Source of the DNA: Methanomassiliicoccus sp.
Lineage (GTDB): Archaea; Thermoplasmatota; Thermoplasmata; Methanomassiliicoccales; Methanomassiliicoccaceae
Reading direction: 5' to 3'
DNA: 64,000 bases
Assembly: GCA_033485155.1 (NCBI GenBank)
Contig: JAWQJJ010000003.1
Coordinates: 186,001-250,000, forward strand
Part shown: piece by piece, positions 27,817 to 37,389 of the stretch
Numbering within the stretch: the stretch's first letter is position 1
How the letters are laid out: each line of letters begins with the position of its first letter
Made by a program: the position numbers and the translations under genes
The notes under the pieces: model-generated
What the model was told of the DNA's origin: nothing
Database searches by the model: none
What the model saw: the letters and a program-made list of their open reading frames with translations, nothing else

Positions 27817-28569
27817 GTGCACATCAACGCTCTGTACGTGGACGACGAAGCTTCTCTTCACGACGTGGTGAAGCTGTTCCTGGAACAATCAGGGGAGATC
27901 AATGTCGATTGCGCGCCCTCCGTTGATGCTGCCGAAAGGAGCCTCCAAACACAAGGGTACGATGTGATCATCTCGGACTACCAGATGCCAGGGATCAGTG
28001 GCATCGAGTTCCTGAAGCGCCTGCGTTCTCGTAACTACGAGATACCGTTCATCCTCTACACCGGCCGGGGAAGAGAGGAGGTTGTCATCGATGCCCTCAA
28101 CTCCGGTGCCGACTTTTACATGCAGAAAGGGGGAGCCCCGCGGGTCCAGTTCGCCGAGCTTGAGAACTATATCCGGCAGGGGGTCCAGAGATACCGTTCC
28201 GAGAGGGCCAAACGGGAGGGTGAGGAGCGCTTCCGAAGTCTGGTCAACAACTCCTTCGAGGGGATCGCAGTCCACATCGGCCATGTGATGGTGGAGGCTA
28301 ACAGCGCCTTCTGCCGGATAACTGGTTACACTCGCGAGGAGCTACTGGGCAGGAGCATCTCCGAGCTTTACTCGCAGCGTTCTTGGGAGGTTATGTTGGA
28401 GAAGTTCAAACACCCGGTCGCTGAACCCTACGATGTACAGATCGTGAGGAAGGACGGGACGGAGATCGAGGTCAAGACCCGCGGAAAGGACATTGAATGG
28501 GGCGGACAGGTCGCCAGGTTCAGCACCGTCCTCGATTTTTATGATCGAGACGACAAACAAGGCGGCTGA
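27817..28569 (+). CDS. Response regulator with receiver and PAS domains
   Basis: 250 residues from a GTG at 27817. ATATTTAATTAA at about 27774-27785 is a good TATA box some 35 bases upstream. The receiver domain (1-120) has DDE, the phosphorylated Asp in IISDYQMPG, and FILYTGRG with FYMQKGG in place of the usual Lys-Pro loop. A PAS domain follows (about 138-245; FRSLVNNSFEGIAV, ITGYTREELLGRS). There is no kinase or DNA-binding output, a common archaeal design in which the protein relays a signal by contact. No partner kinase is adjacent; the PAS kinase at 60605-62080 is a possible but distant partner. Confidence 0.85.
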   Translation: MHINALYVDDEASLHDVVKLFLEQSGEINVDCAPSVDAAERSLQTQGYDVIISDYQMPGISGIEFLKRLRSRNYEIPFILYTGRGREEVVIDALNSGADFYMQKGGAPRVQFAELENYIRQGVQRYRSERAKREGEERFRSLVNNSFEGIAVHIGHVMVEANSAFCRITGYTREELLGRSISELYSQRSWEVMLEKFKHPVAEPYDVQIVRKDGTEIEVKTRGKDIEWGGQVARFSTVLDFYDRDDKQGG

Positions 28570-28824
28570 CCTCGGCGTGGAGTATTCCGCATTTTCTGAT
28601 CAACCTCATGATAGTTATTGTGCGTCATCGGTGTCTCGACCCTTAGGCAGGGCGGCCGATCAATTTTTTCCTGTTCAGCAGACGGTGCGAACAGAATAAC
28701 ATATGAGCGAAATCTCATATGAGATCATGGCCAGGTATGCCTACAGCAGTCGCTGCACCGGAATATTCCGAGCGGCCGAAAAACGTCTACATGTCGCCTG
28801 CCTATCAATCTGAACGGTAACGGT
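28570..28824. other. Intergenic spacer with an 8-bp palindrome
   Basis: CATATGAG-CGAAAT-CTCATATG at 28700-28721 is a perfect inverted repeat with a 6-base loop. It could be an operator or an RNA hairpin. A T-run at about 28664-28669 (CAATTTTTTCC) may end the response-regulator transcript. A 37-codon frame from 28703 has no supporting signal. Confidence 0.45.
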
Positions 28825-29375
28825 GTGAGGACAGGCACCTTGATCTACGATGGTTGTGTGCGGTTCGAGGTCATCATAACGGCATATTTTGTCCAGCAGA
28901 GGGGTGAGGTCGTAGCCTTCGGCCTGGATACGGGGGAGGTGCGCTCAGCCGAGGGGTCCCAGCTGCGGCCAGACGTTTCATTATCGGAGCTGGATCCCGA
29001 TGCCCTTGAGGCATTTATCGTTCCCGGCGGGCAGCCCGAAGGAATCCTGGACGGCCCGCCCCTGGCTGAAAAGCCGCAGGTTTTTAAACGCCCGAGGAAT
29101 ATCCTGGCGACCATTTGCGCGGGCCCATACACCTCTCCCGGGCCGGGTGCTGGAGGGAAGGATGTTTCCTCATCCATCTTGAACGACCAAACCATTTTCC
29201 GACAGGGGCCTATTCTGATGACGACCTTGTCCGAGACGGTAACATCGTGACCGCCTAGCCCAACGCGTTCGTCGACCTCGCCCTGGCTATCGGAGACCTC
29301 TTGCACCCATTCAGGACCAGGCCGACCGGGACGAGAAGGTCCGCGTGTTCAGGGAGTTCGAGCGTTGCTGGCATA
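28825..29375 (+). pseudogene. DJ-1/PfpI (ThiJ) family protein, frameshifted
   Basis: From a GTG at 28825 the first half reads well as a DJ-1/PfpI protein (MRTGTLIYDG, FGLDTGEVRSAEGSQLRPD, AFIVPGGQPEGIL, ILATICAGPY with the nucleophile Cys). After that the family continues only by changing frame: GRVLEGRMF, then SSILNDQTIFRQG, then DLVRDGNIVTA, a TAG codon, PNAFVDLALAIGDLL, and finally DEKVRVFREFE in another frame. At least three frame changes and an in-frame TAG make it a pseudogene. Related proteins are glyoxalase-, chaperone- or protease-like. Decay seems recent, since every piece is still recognisable. Confidence 0.75.
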
Positions 29376-29485
29376 TTTATTCACCAGCTCCCAGAGGAAC
29401 GTTCGCATTTTATATAATATTATATAACTGGATCCATCTGAATGCTGGGTCATATCATTTATACTGGGGTTGAGATTCAAGTTCG

Positions 29486-30640
29486 ATGCCCGACAAGCGG
29501 TTGAGGGTCCTCTATGATCATCAGATCTTCTCTATGCAGAGCTTAGGGGGGATCTCAAGGTACTATGTGGAGCTTGTGGAGAGGTACGAAAACCAGGCAG
29601 ATGTGGAGGTGCATCTCGGGGCCAAGGAGGTCCTCACTTTCGATCTCCGAGATACCGCTACCTACCGGGGACACAGGCCTCGTCCAAGCACCCTTCTCCG
29701 CAATATCTATGGTCTCTCCAAAAGGCGGGTGGGTGTCGATCTCATGTACTGGTCGAACAAGAGGTTCTCCCTAAACGAGGTGATTAAGGGGGACTTCGAC
29801 ATATTCCATCCCACCTACTACGATCCATACTTCCTGGACGCGATCGGAGAGAAGCCCTTTTACCTCGAGGTCCACGACATGACCCACGAGGTCTACCCGG
29901 AGTTCTTCCCCCTGGCGTCCAAGATCCCGGACTGGAAGCGGGCGCTGGTGGAGAAGGCCTCGCGCATCGTGACGGTGTCCGAGAACACTAGGCAGGACCT
30001 CATACGATTCTACGGGGTGGAGCCTGAGCGGGTGCGCACGATCAGACAGGGGATATCTCTGCATCCCGAGAGGAGCAGATCGGAGGACACCCCGCCCGAC
30101 CTGCCCTCTCGTTACGTGCTGTTCGTGGGCACCCGAGCATCATACAAGAACTTTTACCTCTTCGCCGAGGCCGTGGCTGCCGTTATGAAAGAGGACAGGG
30201 ATCTGTGGCTGGTGTGCGCCGGCGGAGGTGCTCTCACATCCGACGAGATGCGGTTCCTGAGCCGTTTGGGTATCGAGGGACGAACGAGGCAGTACGGTAT
30301 CAACGACAGCTCACTGTGCCAGCTGTACGCCCGGGCGAAGGCTTTCATCTTCCCTTCCCTCTACGAGGGCTTCGGCCTCCCGGTCCTGGAGGCGTTCGCC
30401 TGCGGCTGCCCCGCCGTCCTCGCCGATACCTCCTCCCTGCCCGAGCTGGGAGGGGAGGCCGCGGCGTACTTCGCGCCCAAGAGCTTCGATTCCATGAAGG
30501 GAGCCATCAGCAGGGTAACAGCGGACGACGAGATTCGCATCAAAATGATACAGAAAGGAAGGGAGAGGGCGCGGTTGTTCTCCTGGGACCGGACCGCCGA
30601 GGAGACCAAGAAGGTGTACATGGAGATGGCCGGTCGGTGA
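29486..30640 (+). CDS. GT4-family (group 1) glycosyltransferase
   Basis: 384 residues, a GT-B fold enzyme. The N-terminal domain starts LRVLYDHQIFSMQSLGGISRY (acceptor side). The C-terminal nucleotide-sugar domain has YVLFVGTRASYKNF, AFIFPSLYEGFGLPVLEA with the E-x7-E motif, and PAVLADTSSLPELGG. It would transfer a sugar from an activated donor to a glycan or lipid, probably for surface polysaccharide or protein glycosylation. A TATA-like TTTATATAATATTATATAA lies at 29409-29427, 60 bases upstream. The next gene, on the opposite strand, is a second glycosyltransferase. Confidence 0.88.
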   Translation: MPDKRLRVLYDHQIFSMQSLGGISRYYVELVERYENQADVEVHLGAKEVLTFDLRDTATYRGHRPRPSTLLRNIYGLSKRRVGVDLMYWSNKRFSLNEVIKGDFDIFHPTYYDPYFLDAIGEKPFYLEVHDMTHEVYPEFFPLASKIPDWKRALVEKASRIVTVSENTRQDLIRFYGVEPERVRTIRQGISLHPERSRSEDTPPDLPSRYVLFVGTRASYKNFYLFAEAVAAVMKEDRDLWLVCAGGGALTSDEMRFLSRLGIEGRTRQYGINDSSLCQLYARAKAFIFPSLYEGFGLPVLEAFACGCPAVLADTSSLPELGGEAAAYFAPKSFDSMKGAISRVTADDEIRIKMIQKGRERARLFSWDRTAEETKKVYMEMAGR

Positions 30641-30649
30641 GGGGTGCGT

Positions 30650-31585
30650 TCAATCATCGTTCCACAGGCCGCCGAGCAAGCCTCTGATGCCGGAGAAGTT
30701 TTCCTTCTTCAGCTTGAACGCCAGATGTCTTAGGTACCCCCGGTCGAACCTCGACCGGTACCTCCTCTCCAGCAATGCCCTGTAATCTGGCACGTACTGG
30801 GAGACGGGCGTCCATGTGGTGCCGTTGAGGACCTTATGATAGTCATATTCGGACGCCGCCGCCAGGTAATGATACCACATCCTGTCGTATATGCCGTAGC
30901 GCATGCGGATGACAAAGTTCTCGATATCGATCCTCGAGTTCGGGTTATTGGACAGACCGGTGTTGGCCATCAAGTAGTAACCCAGGTTGCCTTCCACCCG
31001 GTCGGATCTCGCGTGCATGGCCAATCGGAATGAGTGCTCGAAATCCGCCGACGACCGGAACTGCTCGTCGACCAGGCCTGCCCTGTCCAGCAGAGATCTG
31101 CGGAACATGTAGAACGGGCCGAAGATGAAACGGTTTGTGGCTTCCCGGGGATCCAAAGCTTTGTCGTTCTTGAAGAACCCCTCGGTCGCGCCGAACTGGG
31201 GGACGACCATGTACTTGCCGTGCACGATCCCGATATCTGGCCGCTCGTCCAGCAACCTCGCCTGTTTGGCGATGGAATCTGGAGTCCTCAGGTCGTCGAT
31301 GTTCCATACTGCCAGATAGTCTCCCGTGGAGTTGCGGATGCAGTTATTCCATGATGTCGAGTAGGTGACCACTTGGTCCTGGACCGTGTACCTCAGGTGG
31401 TCGGGATATCGCTCCTGGAACTTCCTAACCACGTGGAGCTCCTCGACGGTGGGAGTATTTAGGTCGATCACCACCTCCAGCCGATCGAATGCTTCCTGCT
31501 TCGGCATCTGTTCCAGGAACAGGGGAAGGTATTTCTCCCCTCGGTAGCAGGACGTGAGCGTTGATACGATCGGTCGGCCTTTCAA
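30650..31585 (-). CDS. GT2-family (group 2) glycosyltransferase
   Basis: 311 residues. GT-A fold signs: STLTSCYRGEKYLPLFLEQM at the start, VVIDLNTPT, and WNIDDLRTPDSIAKQ, where the DD of the DxD-type metal site is seen. It probably adds a sugar during glycan assembly with the convergent GT4 gene (nine bp between stops). The start codon is a TTG at 31585; no better start lies downstream before the first conserved strand. No membrane helices are seen. Confidence 0.85.
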   Translation of the reverse strand: MKGRPIVSTLTSCYRGEKYLPLFLEQMPKQEAFDRLEVVIDLNTPTVEELHVVRKFQERYPDHLRYTVQDQVVTYSTSWNNCIRNSTGDYLAVWNIDDLRTPDSIAKQARLLDERPDIGIVHGKYMVVPQFGATEGFFKNDKALDPREATNRFIFGPFYMFRRSLLDRAGLVDEQFRSSADFEHSFRLAMHARSDRVEGNLGYYLMANTGLSNNPNSRIDIENFVIRMRYGIYDRMWYHYLAAASEYDYHKVLNGTTWTPVSQYVPDYRALLERRYRSRFDRGYLRHLAFKLKKENFSGIRGLLGGLWNDD

Positions 31586-31845
31586 ATCCCACTGCCTCCG
31601 TTTCCGGCCGATGGTCTCGCACGCCCGTCTCTGAGGTCGACAGCGATCGAGGTCACCGGTGAGCGATTCATGAACCGGCTTCTCATCGGGCGGTCATCAG
31701 GCTGGATTGATATAATCGTTATCTGATGGATATGAATGAGGCCGTTTCAAGATCATTTGCCTGAGGGGAGTCGGAAGAGGGCCGTCGAGAAGAGAAGGTG
31801 GAGTAAACGGCCCAGGAAGGGCAGGTGCGATGACACCTTGCTCTC

Positions 31846-33603
31846 CTATTTATCCTCGGTATCGGTGAGCGATCTGGTTAATGCCACCGAGACCCTGTCG
31901 TAGGCCGAGTTGATGGTATCCCATGCCAACCACATGACAACTACTCCAGCCAGGACGATCTCGAAGACCGGGATGGGCAGGCCGGGGACCTGAGGCAGCA
32001 TGGGGAACACCATGACCACGATCATCCCGAAAGTGATGGCTGAACCGATGTTCCGGAAGAACTTATAGGCACGGGCCCGTCTCTCCGTTCCCTGCAACTC
32101 GTCTATTCCGATCGTGCTGGCCAAAGTCTCGGCGATGATCCGAAGGCGCTTGACCATATGAGCTATCGCCGGAAGTATCACCACAAGGCTTAGGATTAGG
32201 AGGAGCAGGGAGGGTACCACGTTCAGGTCGTCGGAGTAGTTGGCCACCGCATCGTTCACGAAGGACAACAAATTGACCGCTAGCAACATGACCACGATGA
32301 GAACGAAGTCGATGAACATGTAGAACAACTGCTTCTTCACCACGCTCCGGACCTCGCGGGACCCGGCCATTTTATCCCTGACCTCCAGGCGGGTGTTCTC
32401 GATCCGGTCGAGAGCCTTGAACACCCTAATGGGCAGCAAACCCACCATGGTGTCGAAGATTTTCGGGGCGTACTTGGACACCATAGGCAGCGTCACCATG
32501 GTCACCACCGCCGCCCCGATGACCGAGGAGTAGAGCGACGCGTCGATGACCTTGCCGTCCAGAGCGACCTTGGCCACCACGAAGGTGAACTCCCCCATGG
32601 CCACCAAGCTCGTGCCCACGAGGAACGCCGAGCGGGTCTTGAAGTTGGCCGCCAGGCATCCGATGCTGACGCTAAACATCTTGCCGATGATGAATATGGC
32701 GGCAATGATCAGGGCAAGGGGCAGTCCGCCCCACATGACGGCCGGGTCAAGCTGCATGCCGATGGAGATGAAGAAAACGGCCATGAACAGCTCCTTCATC
32801 GGCTCGATCTGGTGGCACAGGCCTTTTGAACAGACCGATTGTGAGATTATTATGCCTCCCAGGAACGCCCCGATGGCCACCGAGAGCCCCAGATAGCTGG
32901 CGACGAGGGCTAGGCAGAACCCGAAGCCCATGGCGACCAGGAGGAGGGTTTCCCCCGAGAAGTTACGATCGACCCAATCCATCATCCGCGGCACCACCGT
33001 CAGCCCGACCACCACGGTGATTCCGATGAAGAGGGCGATGAGGGCCAATGTGCCGAGGACCGACTCCGATCCCGATCTGATGCCCATAATAGGTTCGGCG
33101 ATGGCCAAGATGATGATCAGCCCGATGTCCTCGAGTATCAGGATCCCCGTTACAGCCTGAGACAGGTTCCCATCCATGTGAGGGTTGTCCTTCATCACAC
33201 TGAGGACGACCGCCGTGCTAGCGCAGGAGATGGTCACTCCGAGGAATAACGACTGGGGCGCCGACAGGTCGAGCAGGATGCCGATTGTGTAGCCTATCAT
33301 GACCATGGCCGACATCTCTATGGCCACGATGATCGCGGCATAGGAGGCTACCTTCTTCAGGCCCCGCAGGTTGAGCTCTAGACCGATGTAGAACATCAGG
33401 AGCACTATGCCCAGCTCGGAGAAGATCTCCACAAGGGACTCAGGGACCGAGACCTGAGGAAAGATGTTGGGTCCGAGGAAGAAACCCGCTAAAAGATACC
33501 CCACGATAGCCGGTAACCTGAGCTTCTTGAGGACTATCGAACAAACCCCAGCTACGATGAACATCAGGGTGATGTACAGCAGCAACGTGGTCTCGGCGTC
33601 CAA
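31846..33603 (-). CDS. CPA2-family cation/proton antiporter (Kef/NapA-type)
   Basis: 585 residues with about 12 helices in the first 390 residues, then a Lys/Arg-rich segment and four more helices. The antiporter core is clear: LRLPAIVGYLLAGFFLGPN, SELGIVLLMFYIGLELN and LILEDIGLIIILAI, whose ED lies where the ion-binding Asp is expected. It should exchange Na+ or K+ for protons. There is no RCK/TrkA domain; the extra C-terminal membrane bundle stands in its place. The start is a TTG at 33603; GATTATATC at 33643-33651 is a plausible TATA box. Confidence 0.88.
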   Translation of the reverse strand: MDAETTLLLYITLMFIVAGVCSIVLKKLRLPAIVGYLLAGFFLGPNIFPQVSVPESLVEIFSELGIVLLMFYIGLELNLRGLKKVASYAAIIVAIEMSAMVMIGYTIGILLDLSAPQSLFLGVTISCASTAVVLSVMKDNPHMDGNLSQAVTGILILEDIGLIIILAIAEPIMGIRSGSESVLGTLALIALFIGITVVVGLTVVPRMMDWVDRNFSGETLLLVAMGFGFCLALVASYLGLSVAIGAFLGGIIISQSVCSKGLCHQIEPMKELFMAVFFISIGMQLDPAVMWGGLPLALIIAAIFIIGKMFSVSIGCLAANFKTRSAFLVGTSLVAMGEFTFVVAKVALDGKVIDASLYSSVIGAAVVTMVTLPMVSKYAPKIFDTMVGLLPIRVFKALDRIENTRLEVRDKMAGSREVRSVVKKQLFYMFIDFVLIVVMLLAVNLLSFVNDAVANYSDDLNVVPSLLLLILSLVVILPAIAHMVKRLRIIAETLASTIGIDELQGTERRARAYKFFRNIGSAITFGMIVVMVFPMLPQVPGLPIPVFEIVLAGVVVMWLAWDTINSAYDRVSVALTRSLTDTEDK

Positions 33604-33737
33604 GGGTATCTACGACAGGTTGAGGCAACCATGGGGGGCGATATAATCCTTGTGCTGTGGTCGCCAGTTCTGGATTATGAGGGTACAGGGCAGTAAATGC
33701 TCCCCTGCCATCCATGCTCGTCAGGACCGTTTTTACC

Positions 33738-35273
33738 TCAACGATCGCCCTTGGACCTATCCGTCCTTCTGATCAGGTTCCCGGTGGTCGGGGCGTTGAT
33801 GACGTTACCCTCGATGTCATACCTCGATCCGTGGCAGGGGCAGTCCCAGGTCCGCTCCGCGTTGTTCCACCGGACGTAGCATCCCATGTGCCTGCAGACT
33901 GGTGAGACGGCGTGGTCCTTGCCGGATTCATCGCGGTAGGTCGCGCACTTCCTTCCACCGGCCCTCATCAACCGAGCCTCGTCGATGCCCAAGCCCTCCG
34001 CCTTATCCGGGCCCCTCAGTCGGGCCTCGGTGAACATCGTCGCCACATGCGCGTTGCGCCTGAGCAGACTCCTGCCAGAGGCTCGCAGGTCCAGTCGGCT
34101 GGGGCCATACAGCGATTCGTAGGGGCTGCTCCCCTTGACGAGGAGGTCGGCAATGATCATGCCAGACAGGGTCCCATAGGTCATGCCAGTGCCCTTGAAG
34201 CCGGTGGCCACGTACTGATGATGGCTGCCGGGGAGCTGACCGATGAACGGGAGCAGGTCGAAAGGGTACTGATCTTGGGTCGACCAACTATAGTCCACGG
34301 ATCGGAGACGGAACCTGCGAGCGCAGAACACCTCCAGGCTGGCGTAGTATCGCCGGGTGTCCGCCGCCTCACCGGTAGGGTGGTCCTCCCCGCCCACCAG
34401 CAGCAGCCCGGGGAAGGCCCATCGGATGTAGTGGCAAGGCTCCTCCGAACTGTAGAACATGGTATGCTCGGGCACACCCTCATCCACCCGCACGCCGAGG
34501 ACGTACGAGCGCCGCACGGTCATGCGGGCCGACAGGAGCCCCAGGTTAGAGATGGGTGACCCGGTGGCGATGACCACATCCCGAGCCATAAGGGTCCCCC
34601 GGTTGGTGCGGACCTTGCATCCATCCTTCTCGACGATCGAGCGGACCTGCGTCTCCTCGAACACATGGCTGCCACTCCCAGGTATGGTCGCCCCCAGGCC
34701 GAGGAGGTATTTGCGGGGGTGGAATTCGGCCTGGTCCCGATACCTCAACGCCCCGAAGGTCTCGAAGGGCAGCGGAACGTTATCCTCGAAGGTCACCGGC
34801 AGGCCGAGCCGAGCCTCGAACTCCATTTCCTCACGCAGATCATCTCTGGATGGCACATCGGTCGCGTACAAGAACTCCGAGGCCGGTGAGAAGTCGCATT
34901 CGATCCTATACCGGCCAGCGAGCTCTGCGATCTTATCGATGGCGCTCTGGGCCGAACGCGCACAAGCCCTGGCGCTATCCTCTCCGAACTTCCTCATGAC
35001 GCTGCGATAGTATGATGGGGTGGCTGCGGAGGAGATGTGAGCAGTGGTGTGTCCCGAGGCCAGGCTCGCGATGTGCCGGGCCTCGATCACCGCGACCTTG
35101 AGCCCTTGCTGCTTGAGGAGCGCCGCGGTGGTGATGCCTGCGATCCCCCCTCCGATGACGGCCACATCGACCTGGAGGCCGTCGGGCATGATGGGATAGG
35201 CAGTGGGGGGCGTGGACTCCATCCAATAAGAGAATGGGCTTCCGCCCAGCCCATGCTGAGGGGTGAAGATCAT
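33738..35273 (-). CDS. FAD-dependent oxidoreductase with C-terminal Rieske [2Fe-2S] domain
   Basis: 511 residues from the ATG at 35273, preceded by GGAGGTCG; a TTG at 35321 is in frame but lacks such a site. The N-terminal DAO-type domain shows the dinucleotide fold VAVIGGGIAG and the second glycine motif YVATGFKGTGMTYG near its end. The C-terminal 65 residues are a Rieske centre: CRHMGCYVRW and CPCHGSRYD (C-x-H ... C-x2-H). Fusions of this kind are known in bacteria and probably oxidise an amine or similar compound, passing electrons to the iron-sulphur site. The substrate is unknown. No signal peptide is seen. Confidence 0.9.
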   Translation of the reverse strand: MIFTPQHGLGGSPFSYWMESTPPTAYPIMPDGLQVDVAVIGGGIAGITTAALLKQQGLKVAVIEARHIASLASGHTTAHISSAATPSYYRSVMRKFGEDSARACARSAQSAIDKIAELAGRYRIECDFSPASEFLYATDVPSRDDLREEMEFEARLGLPVTFEDNVPLPFETFGALRYRDQAEFHPRKYLLGLGATIPGSGSHVFEETQVRSIVEKDGCKVRTNRGTLMARDVVIATGSPISNLGLLSARMTVRRSYVLGVRVDEGVPEHTMFYSSEEPCHYIRWAFPGLLLVGGEDHPTGEAADTRRYYASLEVFCARRFRLRSVDYSWSTQDQYPFDLLPFIGQLPGSHHQYVATGFKGTGMTYGTLSGMIIADLLVKGSSPYESLYGPSRLDLRASGRSLLRRNAHVATMFTEARLRGPDKAEGLGIDEARLMRAGGRKCATYRDESGKDHAVSPVCRHMGCYVRWNNAERTWDCPCHGSRYDIEGNVINAPTTGNLIRRTDRSKGDR

Positions 35274-35686
35274 GACGCGACCTCCGACCTTGGCCTCATC
35301 CGGACCCTCCTCGATGGCCAACTGTCATCACTGGTGACCGGTGAACATGATCGTACGCCGGCATCGACGGGACCGGGTTCGCACCCCCGGTCCCAGCTCT
35401 TCGCTCTCTCGGCTGGTCCTCCAATCTTGTCCATCGTCAGCACAATCCTGAGGTTTCATTGGCCAAGAGGATGCCTATAATGTTTGCTAGCGCACTTACC
35501 GCCGCTGGCCCAATTATCCGCCGGGTACGATCATGTACTCGACGCCTGTCGCCCGCAGGAGGCGTGTTCGGTCACCATATAGCCTGGCGTTGTTGGGTGG
35601 TCACCAACGCCATTTGGTCGGCCTACCGATTAATAGCTGGAAATACCAGCCCCTCCCGCTGACTGCGTCAGCAAGGAGGGCACAAA
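35274..35686. other. Divergent intergenic region
   Basis: About 410 bp between the FAD/Rieske gene (-) and the small charged protein (+). I find no convincing frame on either strand. AAGGAGGG at 35671-35678 is the ribosome site of the next gene. Confidence 0.5.
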
Positions 35687-35944
35687 ATGGAAATGAGAGA
35701 GAGGATGGAACGGAAGGTCGAGGAGAAGCCAAAGTTGGATGAGGAGGAGCTCAAGCTCCGCGAGCAGACCCTCAAAGACACGCCCTCGGATACCGATCGC
35801 CCCAAGACCGAATCGGGAATATATGCTCCGGAGGGAGAGGGGCAGGGAATGGCCCCCGCCGATCAGCCAAAGGAGGGGGACGTGGGGGAGAAGAAAGAGG
35901 GAACCGCCAAGCGGATGAGTTCCGGAGATCTCGGCGGCCGGTGA
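35687..35944 (+). CDS. Small highly charged hypothetical protein
   Basis: 85 residues, with about half of the first 35 residues Glu, Lys, Arg or Asp, then a Gly/Pro-rich end; predicted disordered. AAGGAGGG eight bases before the ATG and a T-run just after the stop (CTTTTTTCAAGG) support a real gene. The composition recalls bacterial and archaeal stress-protection (hydrophilin-like) proteins, but no motif settles it. Confidence 0.6.
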   Translation: MEMRERMERKVEEKPKLDEEELKLREQTLKDTPSDTDRPKTESGIYAPEGEGQGMAPADQPKEGDVGEKKEGTAKRMSSGDLGGR

Positions 35945-35987
35945 TAGGTCCTTTTTTCAAGGCCAGCGGTATGCTGGCAGACCCCTT

Positions 35988-36173
35988 TTAATCGATTTGG
36001 GTTCGGTCTTTTCCTGACCTCCGCATTTCCCGAGGTGAGAGGAGCTGCATAAGGTTGTCAAGGTCGGCCGTCGCACCGGATTTGCGACCGGCCGGGGCAG
36101 GTTTAAGGCATCGAACATTGGATATCTCGGCGGCGTATGACTCATCGGACAGATGTTCATGCTGGTGACCCAT
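35988..36173 (-). CDS. Possible small protein, unrecognised
   Basis: 61 codons from ATG 36173 with an AGGCC just upstream. Codon use is like that of nearby genes and composition is polar (MGHQHEHLSDESYAAEIS start, LMQLLSPREMRR near the end). No family is recognised and no promoter is clear. It fills a 360-bp gap that otherwise holds nothing I can name. Confidence 0.3.
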   Translation of the reverse strand: MGHQHEHLSDESYAAEISNVRCLKPAPAGRKSGATADLDNLMQLLSPREMRRSGKDRTQID

Positions 36174-36307
36174 GGCCTTTTGGCGGGCACAGAAATGTCC
36201 TATTGGACCCCGCTCAACGGATCAAATTGGCATGGGTTTCGCCCCACGAACGGCGCCATCTCGGCCTGATCTGGTCCACATTCCGAGACGGGGGCGCCCC
36301 TCTGTGC

Positions 36308-37105
36308 TCATGAATGTTTTTTCCTGATGTGCAGTCTACCCAACCTGGACCGGGAGTAGTAGATGCTCACGACCAGGACCACGAGGACGACCACAACGCA
36401 GATCAGCAGCAGAGCGCTGACGGACGGATGGTCGACCTGATTGACCGAGATACCGATGAAGGCCCACGCGATGACCGCCTCGTAGGCAATGTCCCTCCGG
36501 GTGATGGCTACCAGGGAGGCGATCAACGTCGCCACAACGATGATCAGCAACGCCCAGGTTTCCGCGGCGATGCCCCAACCATCCCAGCCGATCGAGACCA
36601 ACCAGATGGATATGTTGGCGATGGTGGCGATGGTGACCCATCCGAGATAGACGCTGAACGGCACATGGACGGCCAACAGTTCGCTTCTCCCCACCTTTGA
36701 CCTTCCGATGTCCAGGCGTAGATAGATAGCAATGAGGGTGAGCAGAAGTAGGGCGGTCAGGAAAACGGTCACCAGGAGCTGCTCGTACTGCCAGGCGAAG
36801 ATCCAGGCGATGTTGAGGACGCTGCTAGCAACGAACAACCAGCCGACCTTTTCCTGGAACGGCCTGGTGCGCTCCCCTGGCAAGGCCTGAAACAAAATGA
36901 AAACGGCGAGAAGGATATAGATGACCCCCCAGATGGCGAACACATATCCAGCCGGGGTGATGAGCGTGGGGTTGGCGTCGGACACTTCTGCGGTGACCTT
37001 CCCCCCGATTAGGGTCGTGCTGCCGGCTAGGCCGTTGATGATGACCATGAGAGCCCAGGCCGCGATGTTCGACCAGTTCAGCAAGCTCATCTTCTTGGTG
37101 ACCAT
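36308..37105 (-). CDS. TspO/MBR-like tryptophan-rich membrane protein
   Basis: 265 residues with about eight membrane helices. ITPAGYVFAIWGVIYILLA and IAWIFAWQYEQ match the conserved PxxxFxIWGxIY and W-rich parts of the TspO-related family, although the chain is longer than the usual 160 residues. Family members bind porphyrins or signal stress; here the role is unproven. TTATTTATATCGG at 37125-37137 lies about 25 bases before the ATG at 37105, so a leaderless mRNA is likely. A GTG at 37111 is the alternative. Confidence 0.75.
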   Translation of the reverse strand: MVTKKMSLLNWSNIAAWALMVIINGLAGSTTLIGGKVTAEVSDANPTLITPAGYVFAIWGVIYILLAVFILFQALPGERTRPFQEKVGWLFVASSVLNIAWIFAWQYEQLLVTVFLTALLLLTLIAIYLRLDIGRSKVGRSELLAVHVPFSVYLGWVTIATIANISIWLVSIGWDGWGIAAETWALLIIVVATLIASLVAITRRDIAYEAVIAWAFIGISVNQVDHPSVSALLLICVVVVLVVLVVSIYYSRSRLGRLHIRKKHS

Positions 37106-37389
37106 CTGCACAACTTATTTCGGCTTCCGATATAAATAATATCTCACCGGAGAATGGTGGAGCCATATCCAAAATCCCAGTGCGACGAGGATGCGAGCTG
37201 GAGGAAGGAATCGGTATGCCCACTGACCATTCTGGTCCCTCACTCCACAATCGCTCTTAGGTGCTGATCCCGGCCTGAGTGATTCCCACCTACCTAAATG
37301 TAGAAATAGCCGCCATCCATCTGATGGCCGCTGCGGCAGCCCTCTTGGTCGCTGCCCATCGAAGGTTAGGGGAGAAGAAGGGACCATTC

